Shown here: in pieces, positions 1-6,632 of the stretch
How positions within the stretch are numbered: position 1 is the first letter of the stretch
Layout: the number at the start of each line of letters is the position of its first letter
Assembly (NCBI GenBank): GCA_037968515.1
Contig: JBBKVQ010000312.1
Coordinates: 1 to 8,515, forward strand
DNA: 8,515 bases
Direction: 5' to 3'
DNA from: JBFFMO01 sp037968515
GTDB lineage: Bacteria > Myxococcota_A > Bradymonadia > Bradymonadales > Bradymonadaceae
Notes under the pieces: generated by a model
Told to the model about the DNA's origin: nothing
What the model saw: only the letters and a program-made list of their open reading frames with translations
Databases searched by the model: none
Translations under genes and position numbers: made by a program

Positions 1-9
1 TCGGCCTAG
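1..9 (+). other. Possible 3' end of an upstream gene
   Basis: In frame 1 the window opens with Ser and Ala codons followed by TAG at 7-9. That could be the tail of an upstream gene in the same operon, 18 nt before crtI. Only two codons are visible, so a chance stop is equally likely. Confidence 0.2.
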
Positions 10-18
10 GCGGTCGTC

Positions 19-24
19 GGAGGA
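19..24 (+). promoter_or_regulatory. Ribosome binding site of crtI
   Basis: GGAGGA is a strong Shine-Dalgarno match placed 3 nt before the ATG at 28. It fixes the crtI start and suggests efficient translation. Confidence 0.8.
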
Positions 25-27
25 ATC

Positions 28-1551
28 ATGGACCCAGTAGTTGTAATAGGAACCGGAGTTGGCGGATTGGCCGCAGCCATCAGGATGCGAGCAAAAGGCC
101 ATCCGGTGGTCGTTTTGGAGGCCCTTCCAGACGCTGGCGGCAGAGCACGTGTATTCCGTCAGGACGGATTCACTTTTGATGCAGGCCCCACGGTCATCAC
201 AGCCCCCTACTTGTTCGAGGAACTCTTCGAGGCGGTGGGTAAGAACTGGCGAGATTATTACGAAATCATGCCAATCGACCCGTTTTATCGCATCATGTAC
301 GACGACGGCTCGCAGTTTGATTACGTTGGGGATGACGAGCGACTGATCGAAAACATCCGAGCCTTAAGCCCACAAGATGTCGACGGCTACCGCAAGCTTG
401 CCGAGCATTCGCACCGTATTTTTGATGTTGGCTACACGGAATTGGCGGACGTCCCGTTTGATACCGTCTGGGACATGGTCAAAGTGATTCCAGCGATGGT
501 GAAGCTCGAAAATCATCGCAGCGTTTACAGCCTTGTGTCGAAGTACATCAAAGACGAGCGGTTGAGGCAGGCATTTTCGTTCGAGCCGTTGCTCATTGGT
601 GGAAATCCTTTCCGGGCCACCTCGATCTATCTGCTGATTCACTGGCTCGAACGCAAATGGGGCGTTCATTATATCAAAGGCGGCACCAATAAAGTCGTCG
701 CGGCGATGGTGCAGTTGCTGGACGATATTGGGGTCGAGGTGCATTTCAACGCTCCGGCTGCTGAAATCGAGGTCAAGGACGGCCGAGCTGTGGCCGTTCG
801 GACCGAGGACGGGCGCCGGTTTGCGTGCTCGAACGTCATCTGCAACGCTGACCCGACGATGGTCTACAAACACATGATTCCCGCCGAAAACCGGAAGAAG
901 CACACCAAACGCCGCCTCAAAAACGTCAAAAATTCGATGGGGCTTTTTGTCGCGTATTTTGGAGCTTCCAAGACTTGGACGGACCAGGCCCACCATACGA
1001 TCCTGCTCGGCCCACGTTATAAAGGCCTGCTCGACGACGTTTTTGACAAGAAGGTGTTGGCCGAAGACATGTCACTCTATCTGCATGCGCCCACGCGCTC
1101 AGACACCACTGTTGCGCCTGCGGGCCATGAGAACATGTACGTGCTTTCGCCGGTTCCGAACTTGAAAGCAGACGTGAATTGGGAGACCGAAGGCCCGATA
1201 TACTACGAGAAGATCATGGAGCGGATTGAGCAGCGCATGTTGCCCGGCCTGCGGGAAAATATCGTGACGTCCAAGTTCATCACGCCTGAATATTTTCGCG
1301 ACGAGCTCAGGTCCCAAGATGGTGCAGCCTTTGGGCCAGAGCCCATGCTCCAACAGAGTGCTTGGTTTCGTTATCACAACCGCTCAGAGGACGTGAAAGG
1401 TCTGTACTTTGTGGGCGCTGGCACCCATCCGGGCGCGGGGCTGCCGGGCGTTTTATGCACGGCAAAGGTTTTGGAGCGCGTGATCCCCGAGCTCAGTCCC
1501 TCGGACCGAGTACCTTTACCAACGACACCGGTCACGCGGAAATCAGCATGA
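28..1551 (+). CDS. crtI: Phytoene desaturase (CrtI type)
   Basis: This is an FAD-dependent desaturase of the bacterial/fungal CrtI family, which introduces several double bases' worth of unsaturation into colourless phytoene at the membrane, usually giving neurosporene or lycopene. The 507-aa length is normal for the family. The N-terminal dinucleotide-binding fold is clear: VVVIGTGVGG (GxGxxG at G8, G10, G13) with the acidic end of the second strand at E31, followed by GGRARVF. The C-terminal FAD signature, roughly residues 458-480, reads LYFVGAGTHPGAGLPGVLC. The ATG at 28 is supported by a strong ribosome binding site. crtB follows with an ATGA overlap, which confirms a carotenoid role. The number of desaturation steps cannot be read from the sequence. 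Related carotenoid ketolases and 3,4-desaturases share the fold, but direct coupling to phytoene synthase favours phytoene as substrate. Confidence 0.95.
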   Translation: MDPVVVIGTGVGGLAAAIRMRAKGHPVVVLEALPDAGGRARVFRQDGFTFDAGPTVITAPYLFEELFEAVGKNWRDYYEIMPIDPFYRIMYDDGSQFDYVGDDERLIENIRALSPQDVDGYRKLAEHSHRIFDVGYTELADVPFDTVWDMVKVIPAMVKLENHRSVYSLVSKYIKDERLRQAFSFEPLLIGGNPFRATSIYLLIHWLERKWGVHYIKGGTNKVVAAMVQLLDDIGVEVHFNAPAAEIEVKDGRAVAVRTEDGRRFACSNVICNADPTMVYKHMIPAENRKKHTKRRLKNVKNSMGLFVAYFGASKTWTDQAHHTILLGPRYKGLLDDVFDKKVLAEDMSLYLHAPTRSDTTVAPAGHENMYVLSPVPNLKADVNWETEGPIYYEKIMERIEQRMLPGLRENIVTSKFITPEYFRDELRSQDGAAFGPEPMLQQSAWFRYHNRSEDVKGLYFVGAGTHPGAGLPGVLCTAKVLERVIPELSPSDRVPLPTTPVTRKSA

Positions 1552-2456
1552 GCGCAGTCGTCGCAGAAAGTCGTGAGGTCATGGCCACCCATGCAAGGTC
1601 ATTTCGGTGGGCATCATGGTTCCTCCCCAGCGCATGCCGCGACGACGCTGCCGTGGTCTACGCCTTGTGCCGCCTCATTGACGACACGGCGGATGAAGCT
1701 GAAGACGCCCACAGCGCGCACATCGAGCTGAAGGAAATCCAACTCGAAATCAACGGTGCACGACCCGCAAGGCCGCTTGTGGCGGCGTTTCTGGAAGTCG
1801 CAGGCCGGACCAAAATGAAGTTGAGCTACGCCGACGAACTGATCGAAGGCGTCCTATCGGATCTTGGAAACGTCTGTTTCCAAAACGACGCTCAGCTTTT
1901 GCGCTATTCTTACCGTGTCGCGGGGACGGTGGGTTTAATGATGTGCCCCATCATCGGTGTTCACGACAATACAGGGAGAGCCCACGCCATCGATTTGGGG
2001 GTCGCGATGCAGCTAACGAATATCTGCCGCGACGTGTTGGAAGATGCGGGACGTAAGCGCGTTTACCTTCCGGTTGTGCGCTTGGAACAAGCAGGCGTTG
2101 ATGTGCCTCGACTTCTGAGCGAATTGGGCCAAGGCTCGGAGGTTGCGACCGTGGTCCGAGATGTGTTGAAAATGGCCGAGGATTACTACCGAAGCGCCGA
2201 AGACGGCATGCGGTTCATCCCGGCTCGGACAAGATTTGCTATCCTAGTGGCGTCGCGTTTGTATCGCGCCATTGGCCTTAGACTGCTGGTCAACGGGGCA
2301 AACCCCATGGCGGGACGCACGTGGATCGGTGGCCCCGGAAAACTGTACTGGGTGGTCCGTGCTCTCATGACGTTTGTGATTCGACGCACCGATGTCCGTC
2401 CTCATGATCCGCGACTGCATCGCCCGCTGGTGGGCTTGCCGGACGTCAACATTTGA
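1548..2456 (+). CDS. crtB: Phytoene synthase
   Basis: This enzyme of the squalene/phytoene synthase family condenses two geranylgeranyl diphosphates head to head into phytoene, the substrate of the CrtI encoded just upstream. Both Mg-diphosphate aspartate motifs are present: DDTAD at residues 45-49 and the NICRDVLED stretch around 158-166, followed by RKRVYLP. YRVAGTVGLMM near residues 122-132 is also typical. The reading frame is open upstream to 1362, but the start chosen is ATG 1548, which overlaps the crtI stop as ATGA and gives 302 aa, the usual family size, beginning just before the conserved region (ATHARSF). The preceding Shine-Dalgarno is weak, so translational coupling to crtI is likely. 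A squalene synthase role is less likely given the crtI partner. Confidence 0.94.
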   Translation: MSAVVAESREVMATHARSFRWASWFLPSACRDDAAVVYALCRLIDDTADEAEDAHSAHIELKEIQLEINGARPARPLVAAFLEVAGRTKMKLSYADELIEGVLSDLGNVCFQNDAQLLRYSYRVAGTVGLMMCPIIGVHDNTGRAHAIDLGVAMQLTNICRDVLEDAGRKRVYLPVVRLEQAGVDVPRLLSELGQGSEVATVVRDVLKMAEDYYRSAEDGMRFIPARTRFAILVASRLYRAIGLRLLVNGANPMAGRTWIGGPGKLYWVVRALMTFVIRRTDVRPHDPRLHRPLVGLPDVNI

Positions 2457-2463
2457 CGTTTGT

Positions 2464-2492
2464 TTGCGCGCGGCCCCGACCTTACATATAGT
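2464..2492 (+). promoter_or_regulatory. Candidate promoter of the lipoprotein gene
   Basis: A good -10 match, TATAGT at 2487-2492, is preceded at 17 nt by a weak -35, TTGCGC at 2464-2469, in the 66-nt gap after crtB. It would start transcription about 25 nt before the GTG at 2523. No terminator is visible between crtB and this gene, so read-through from the carotenoid operon is also possible. Confidence 0.4.
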
Positions 2493-2511
2493 TTGCGTGC
2501 AGCAGGTTCAT

Positions 2512-2518
2512 GAGGAGA
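2512..2518 (+). promoter_or_regulatory. Ribosome binding site deciding a GTG start
   Basis: GAGGAGA lies 4 nt before GTG 2523. It supports this non-ATG start, which is followed directly by a well-formed lipoprotein signal peptide. Confidence 0.75.
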
Positions 2519-2522
2519 CACC

Positions 2523-3671
2523 GTGAAATTCAGTCATCTAGCTCTAAGCGCAACGTTGGTCATGTTTTCGGCGTGTGCAGACGACGGCCCTTCCAACACT
2601 AATAATATCTTCATCCCAGACATGGGCGAAGATGTCAGTGTGGACGTGAAAGTCGACACGGATGTGCCAGATGTGCGCCCAGATGTGGACGTCGAGGTCG
2701 ACATGGAGGTCGACATGGTCGACATGGGTCCAGACGTTGATTTGACCTGTCCTGCAGTTCCTTGTGACGCCGGCGAAGTATGCGTAGACGGAGCCTGTTT
2801 GACAGACACCAGCTGTGGTCTGGCCGTAGACCTTGGCGTGCTGAGCAATGGAATCGCCGTCAATGACTCTGGAACCCTTGTAGCTGATGGTCGAGACTCG
2901 CTTACGACTTCATGCTCCGGCGCCACTTCGTCTAGGGAACGTGTCCTGAAGTTCACGCTGGCCCAGCGGGCTTTGGTAGACTTTGGAGCCGACTGGACGG
3001 GGCAATTCGATGGGGTTGTGTCCCTTCGAACCGCGTGTGACGACGCGACCAGCGAAATTTTGTGCCAAGACAACGAGTTTGGCTCACGGCTTTTGGAAGC
3101 TGGCGATTATTTTGTGATTCTCGAGATGAAGTTCGGAAACCCGGGAACCTACGACTTCACGGTCACCGCCGAAGCATCGAGCTGCACGCTCGGAGAGTCG
3201 GTTTGTATGCAGGATGTCTTGCTGACCTGCCCCAATGGCACCGAGCCGGAGCCGATTTCTTGCCCCGACTCGTGCACCAGCGGAGCCTGCGATGGTGGGT
3301 CTTGTGCAACCGCAATAACGGTCACAGCACCCGGTGGTACTTACACCGCCGACCCAGGCGCGTTTTCAAACACCCTGAATTTCGGGGCGAATGCATCGTG
3401 TGGAAATATCCCCACGCCGGGATTTGAAGCGGTCTTCTACCTGCCCGGCCTGGTGGCCGGAGACATTGTGAATGTGGACGCGCTTTCAAGTGATAACAAC
3501 ACCAACGCTATCTTTGTGACCACAGCTTGCGGCGCGACCGAGACCTGCGTCACCTACTTTGCGGTGGAAGATCCAGATTGGGTGGTCACGACCGATGGAG
3601 ACTACTACATCGTCGTAGACAAGTTCCTGAACTCACGTGCTCCATTCACCTACACCATCAACATTTTTTGA
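2523..3671 (+). CDS. Secreted lipoprotein with two PPC-like beta domains
   Basis: The gene encodes a 382-aa predicted lipoprotein of unknown function. The signal peptide (residues 1-17) ends in a lipobox FSAC with lipidated C18; phenylalanine at -3 is less usual than leucine. Next comes an acidic, low-complexity Asp/Val linker (about 33-73), a Cys-rich segment (C76-C92), a beta-rich domain (about 98-216), a second Cys-rich spacer (about 221-261) and another beta-rich domain (about 261-382). The two domains look like copies: both have an FxL or FYL strand, then a TAC-containing stretch (SLRTAC and FVTTAC), then a final GDYFVILE or GDYYIVVD strand, resembling bacterial PPC (pre-peptidase C-terminal) domains. 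This layout is common in Myxococcota-type surface lipoproteins. No catalytic motif is visible. A surface binding or scaffold role is inference. The GTG start has a good ribosome binding site. Confidence 0.85.
   Translation: MKFSHLALSATLVMFSACADDGPSNTNNIFIPDMGEDVSVDVKVDTDVPDVRPDVDVEVDMEVDMVDMGPDVDLTCPAVPCDAGEVCVDGACLTDTSCGLAVDLGVLSNGIAVNDSGTLVADGRDSLTTSCSGATSSRERVLKFTLAQRALVDFGADWTGQFDGVVSLRTACDDATSEILCQDNEFGSRLLEAGDYFVILEMKFGNPGTYDFTVTAEASSCTLGESVCMQDVLLTCPNGTEPEPISCPDSCTSGACDGGSCATAITVTAPGGTYTADPGAFSNTLNFGANASCGNIPTPGFEAVFYLPGLVAGDIVNVDALSSDNNTNAIFVTTACGATETCVTYFAVEDPDWVVTTDGDYYIVVDKFLNSRAPFTYTINIF
2697..2726 (+). repeat. Three copies of GTCGACATG in the acidic linker
   Basis: The nonamer GTCGACATG occurs at 2697-2705, 2709-2717 and 2718-2726, encoding part of the Val-Asp-Met linker of the lipoprotein. 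The last two copies are directly adjacent. Such identical DNA units can change copy number by replication slippage and so alter linker length in frame. Confidence 0.8.
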
Positions 3672-3693
3672 GGTTTTGGAAAAGTTTGCGTAG

Positions 3694-3713
3694 ATCGTCA
3701 AGTGTTTGACGAT
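3694..3713. other. Perfect 8-bp inverted repeat after the lipoprotein gene
   Basis: ATCGTCAA (3694-3701) and TTGACGAT (3706-3713) pair perfectly around a GTGT spacer, 22 nt after the lipoprotein stop. No T-tract follows on either strand, so it is not a canonical intrinsic terminator. It could be an mRNA 3'-end stem-loop or a dyad operator for the gene starting at 3828. Confidence 0.55.
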
Positions 3714-3794
3714 TGCAGGCTCGAAGATGCGTCAGGTCGTAACGTGGTTCCTTGAGATCAGGCACACGTGACTACGGCACCAAAATTGCTTCTG

Positions 3795-3800
3795 TATACT
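3795..3800 (+). promoter_or_regulatory. Candidate -10 box of the VWA gene
   Basis: TATACT is a close -10 match 27 nt before the ATG at 3828. No convincing -35 hexamer sits at the right distance (3772-3777 reads CTACGG), so the promoter may be activator-dependent or the match may be chance. The 156-nt gap and the upstream dyad make a separate promoter here plausible. Confidence 0.35.
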
Positions 3801-3817
3801 CTAAGAATACCGCGTTC

Positions 3818-3821
3818 GGAG
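3818..3821 (+). promoter_or_regulatory. Ribosome binding site of the VWA gene
   Basis: GGAG lies 6 nt before ATG 3828, an ideal spacing. The encoded protein starts with a clear signal peptide, which supports this start. Confidence 0.65.
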
Positions 3822-3827
3822 TAAACC

Positions 3828-6593
3828 ATGTTGCGTACATCCTTATTTGCCCTTCTTGGGATCCTGCTCACACCTTCCTTGGCCCTGGCCTGGGACTTCA
3901 CGTGCAGCCCCCGAAGTGTGACTGAGATTGAACCAACGAACCCTCCAAACATGATGCTGATGCTCGACCAGTCGGGCTCGATGGGTGATAACGTTAACTA
4001 CGGCACTCGGATTCCGTTGAGCTGCAAAGTTTGCCAGCTTCCGGACGGCACCAAGAAAAAAGTCGCCAGCGCGGGCGAATGCGTGACCAGCGGCGGGTGG
4101 ACTAGAACCTTGGCTTCTGTTTACCCATCGTCCCCAGCTGTAAGCGGTTACAGCCACTATACTTCGTTCACCACCCTCGCGCCCGTCACTGGGCAGCTTG
4201 AACTCACGGTGGGTGTTGAAGGCGATCTGAACGATTGTAATGGATACTATCGCGTCTACGTCGATGGTGATTTCCGGCAAGAGTTTCGGCCGAACACCAA
4301 CTGTGGTGTGACTAAAACCTACAAAATTAACTTGCCAGCCAGTTATGCCTCGGACGGTCGGGTCGACGTCGAGCTCCGCACAGGTCCGGATGCCTACCAA
4401 TGCGACGGAGTTGATTCAAACGTGTGTTCGGTTAACCGAGCAACGGTCACGCTCGCAAACAAAGTATCCACCTATTTGGGAACGGTAACTGACATCAATA
4501 TATGCGGTTATGAAACCAAATGGGATCAGGCGGTAAACGCCATTGATAAGATGACGCTCGAATCGTCGGCATTGAACCCCGACCTCGCAGCCTTCGGATT
4601 GGGCCTATTTGAAGGAAGCACCGCGATCATCACCAACGAGTGTGAACAAGATTCACACGTCCCAATCATGAAGTCGTTGGCCGACTCTGGCGGACCAAAA
4701 GGAAGCACCCCAACCGCTTTGGCGATCCGTACCTCGTTGAATTCGAAGTGTGTAAAGGGCGCTATTTCTGGCACAGCGACCATTACCGATTTTCAGACAC
4801 AACCCAAGAGCAATAACGAAGGCTTCAACTACACGCACAACTTGTCGTTGACGCCCCAAACAGCTGACTTCACTGTCGCAATCAACCTGCGCGGCGATTA
4901 CGACTCAAGCTGTGAATACGCCGATATTTACGTCTCTGACGGAACCAAATCGGCAACGACAGCGGTTAAAATCGGAACGCACCAGGGCAATAACGATAAG
5001 TGCAAGGCCTCAAGCAAGAACTTCATCATCCCGGCATCCGTCACCGCAAACGGTAAATTGCGCCTCGAGGTTCGAAACCGCTCAAAGACGTGGCCAGGTA
5101 CAGCTTCCTGTTCATTTGGAACCGGAGGAGTGGACGCCAGCTGCGATACCAACTCGTCGTCGATCAGCATGGTCATTAAAACCGGCATCAGCCGGGCCGC
5201 CGCCACGGTCTTGATTACCGATGGTGAGCCAACCGTTAGCTACGATGGCAAGGAACCGTTCCTTGCGGCTGTCCTTGCAGCCTGTGACCACCGAAAGCTT
5301 TCCAATCTTTATGTGGTCGGTCAGGGTGCCGGAACCGATGTGGACTTCAATAATATCCTTGCCGCAGCGGGTGGCAGTGGGTCGTGTACCGTCGGGCTCA
5401 ACAAAGTTGACCCGTGTGCCGAGCCATCAAAATACGCGGATCTTCGTGGCAAGTGCACCGGCGCCTACCAGACGGACAACTCAGCGGCTTTGTTGGCTGC
5501 CATCGCGGCAATCACCAATGAGATTCAGTGTGTGTTCGATGTGGACTTCGCGGGTGCGCCCGTCAGCAATGTGCCGCTGGACACCAGCAATGAGTATCCC
5601 TACCTGTACATTCAGGGACGATTCGCCGGAATCGGCAATGGCCGCATCTACCAGAAGAGCAGCCCACTCGCCGTGCCGTCTGGACAGGGTTGGGAATTTG
5701 CGTCGGCGACCGAATCCAAACGTGTTCGACTGACCGACCTGTATTGCAACCAGATTCAGGTTCGGGCGATCAATCAGGTTTCGACGCAGCTCGCTTGTCT
5801 GTGTGAGCAGAACACAGGGTCGTCCTGTACCGTGCCCGATGCCGCATTCTTGGGATTATGTCCTGAAGGTGTCTGGAAGTGTGCTGAGGGCACCGATTAC
5901 TGTGAACCTGATGCCAATTGTTGCCAGGCAGGCGTAGCTTGCACGGTGCCTGGTCTGTTGGGCGTTTGCGCGATGGGCGAGACCACATGTCCAGATCCAA
6001 CAGGCGCGCCGATCTGCACACAGACGGTGTTCCCAAGTACGGAGGTCTGTAACGGACTCGACGATGATTGTGACGGCGATGTCGATGAAATCGGCGGAAC
6101 CTGTACGGTTGCCGGCGGTGTCGGGCGATGTGCCCCGGGCTTGCGCGCATGCAGCGGCAACACGGAAGTGTGTTTGCCTCAGTTCGAGCCCATGCCAGAG
6201 CTTTGCAACGGTTTGGACGACGACTGCGACGGCAGCAAGGACAACATCACCAAATCATGGGCTTCGTTCTCGGGCACTTATACCCTGCCTAGTGCGGACC
6301 GACCTAAAGCTTGTGATATCAAGAATTCGTGTGTGTGTGCCGCGAGCGCGGCTGATAACCATGCGGGCACGAACTTCACGTCCTACCTCGCCGAGTGGAG
6401 CAATGTTTGTGAGTGCGGCGAAGGCCTTGAGATCACCGAGTTCGAAGAAAGCTCGGCAGCTGAGGCTTCTGAGACGTTCGATGACGCACCAGAAGGCGAT
6501 GGACCACAGACGGGCTGCTCTGCCGTCGATGGCGGCTTGGCTCCGCTGGGACTCTTGGCCTTCTTCGGACTGGTTCGCCGTCGCCGGAATTAA
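3828..6593 (+). CDS. Secreted VWA protein with MopE-like repeats and MYXO-CTERM-like tail
   Basis: This is a 921-aa predicted surface protein. A Sec signal peptide (1-21, ALA before W22) leads into a von Willebrand factor A domain whose MIDAS metal site is complete: D47-x-S49-x-S51, a Thr in GSTPT (T294 or T296) and D465 in VLITDGEPT. The domain, roughly 41-565, is much longer than the usual 180 or so residues because of two inserts (about 98-212 and 310-453). A Cys-rich region (about 640-806) follows with two CNGLDDDCDG motifs like those of MopE-type proteins. After an acidic Ser/Glu linker, the C-terminus carries GCS at 896-898, a hydrophobic stretch (about 903-916) and RRRRN, as in MYXO-CTERM sorting signals processed by myxosortase. 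Surface anchoring and metal-dependent ligand binding follow from these families; the actual ligand is unknown. The lipoprotein gene upstream may encode a partner. Confidence 0.88.
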   Translation: MLRTSLFALLGILLTPSLALAWDFTCSPRSVTEIEPTNPPNMMLMLDQSGSMGDNVNYGTRIPLSCKVCQLPDGTKKKVASAGECVTSGGWTRTLASVYPSSPAVSGYSHYTSFTTLAPVTGQLELTVGVEGDLNDCNGYYRVYVDGDFRQEFRPNTNCGVTKTYKINLPASYASDGRVDVELRTGPDAYQCDGVDSNVCSVNRATVTLANKVSTYLGTVTDINICGYETKWDQAVNAIDKMTLESSALNPDLAAFGLGLFEGSTAIITNECEQDSHVPIMKSLADSGGPKGSTPTALAIRTSLNSKCVKGAISGTATITDFQTQPKSNNEGFNYTHNLSLTPQTADFTVAINLRGDYDSSCEYADIYVSDGTKSATTAVKIGTHQGNNDKCKASSKNFIIPASVTANGKLRLEVRNRSKTWPGTASCSFGTGGVDASCDTNSSSISMVIKTGISRAAATVLITDGEPTVSYDGKEPFLAAVLAACDHRKLSNLYVVGQGAGTDVDFNNILAAAGGSGSCTVGLNKVDPCAEPSKYADLRGKCTGAYQTDNSAALLAAIAAITNEIQCVFDVDFAGAPVSNVPLDTSNEYPYLYIQGRFAGIGNGRIYQKSSPLAVPSGQGWEFASATESKRVRLTDLYCNQIQVRAINQVSTQLACLCEQNTGSSCTVPDAAFLGLCPEGVWKCAEGTDYCEPDANCCQAGVACTVPGLLGVCAMGETTCPDPTGAPICTQTVFPSTEVCNGLDDDCDGDVDEIGGTCTVAGGVGRCAPGLRACSGNTEVCLPQFEPMPELCNGLDDDCDGSKDNITKSWASFSGTYTLPSADRPKACDIKNSCVCAASAADNHAGTNFTSYLAEWSNVCECGEGLEITEFEESSAAEASETFDDAPEGDGPQTGCSAVDGGLAPLGLLAFFGLVRRRRN
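4119..4463 (+). repeat. Four-Cys insert module, copy 1, within the VWA domain
   Basis: Residues 98-212 of the VWA protein lie between the DxSGS strand and the helix starting KWDQAVNAID. They share a pattern with residues 310-453: a strand ending VYVDG, the stretch LPASYASDGRVDVELR, and cysteines at 137, 159, 192 and 200 in corresponding positions. The length and strand pattern suggest a beta-sandwich of lectin or CUB-like size, but no known family is recognised. Confidence 0.6.
4755..5186 (+). repeat. Four-Cys insert module, copy 2, within the VWA domain
   Basis: Residues 310-453 sit between the GSTPTALAI helix and the strand leading to the MIDAS aspartate D465. The module matches copy 1 at IYVSDG, at IPASVTANGKLRLEVR, and in four cysteines (362, 392, 428, 439). 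Similarity is in the protein pattern, not in obvious DNA identity, so the duplication is old. Confidence 0.6.
5820..6245 (+). repeat. Three Cys-rich units, two ending in MopE-like CNGLDDDCDG loops
   Basis: Within the VWA protein, residues 665-698, 702-754 and 756-806 repeat the pattern CTV, short gap, G-x-C, x2-G, then two further cysteines. Units 2 and 3 end with the acidic loop CNGLDDDCDG (741-750 and 793-802), which resembles EF-hand-like calcium loops in MopE-type proteins. Unit 1 lacks this loop. The flank after the loop is DVDE in unit 2 but SKDN in unit 3, so the last copy looks degenerate. Confidence 0.7.
6504..6593 (+). other. MYXO-CTERM-like sorting signal
   Basis: The last 29 residues of the VWA protein comprise GCS (896-898), a Gly/Leu/Phe-rich hydrophobic segment and a terminal Arg cluster. 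This matches the MYXO-CTERM layout, in which the tail is removed and the protein is kept at the outer surface through its cysteine. The call is by layout only; the core is shorter than in some members. Confidence 0.7.
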
Positions 6594-6632
6594 TTTCGGG
6601 ACTCCCGGGTTAACCTGCGCAACTGCTGCTGG

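Noticed and set aside
364..996. Long minus-strand open frame of 210 codons opposite crtI
   Set aside because: It lies wholly within a clear crtI, has no recognisable domain and no supported start; it reflects codon bias of the real gene.
1362..1547. Upstream extension of the crtB frame
   Set aside because: These 62 codons overlap the conserved C-terminal FAD motif region of crtI and resemble no part of phytoene synthases; ATG 1548 gives the normal length.
3764..3770. CACGTG palindrome in the VWA upstream region
   Set aside because: A six-base palindrome is expected by chance and has no symmetric flanks here.
3843..4400. Minus-strand 185-codon frame opposite the VWA gene, and similar ones at 2534-3073 and 6255-6737
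   Set aside because: All are antisense to well-supported genes and show no domain, signal peptide or good start.
5221..5733. 170-codon + strand frame inside the VWA gene
   Set aside because: It is an out-of-frame shadow; the VWA frame here carries the MIDAS aspartate and continues uninterrupted.
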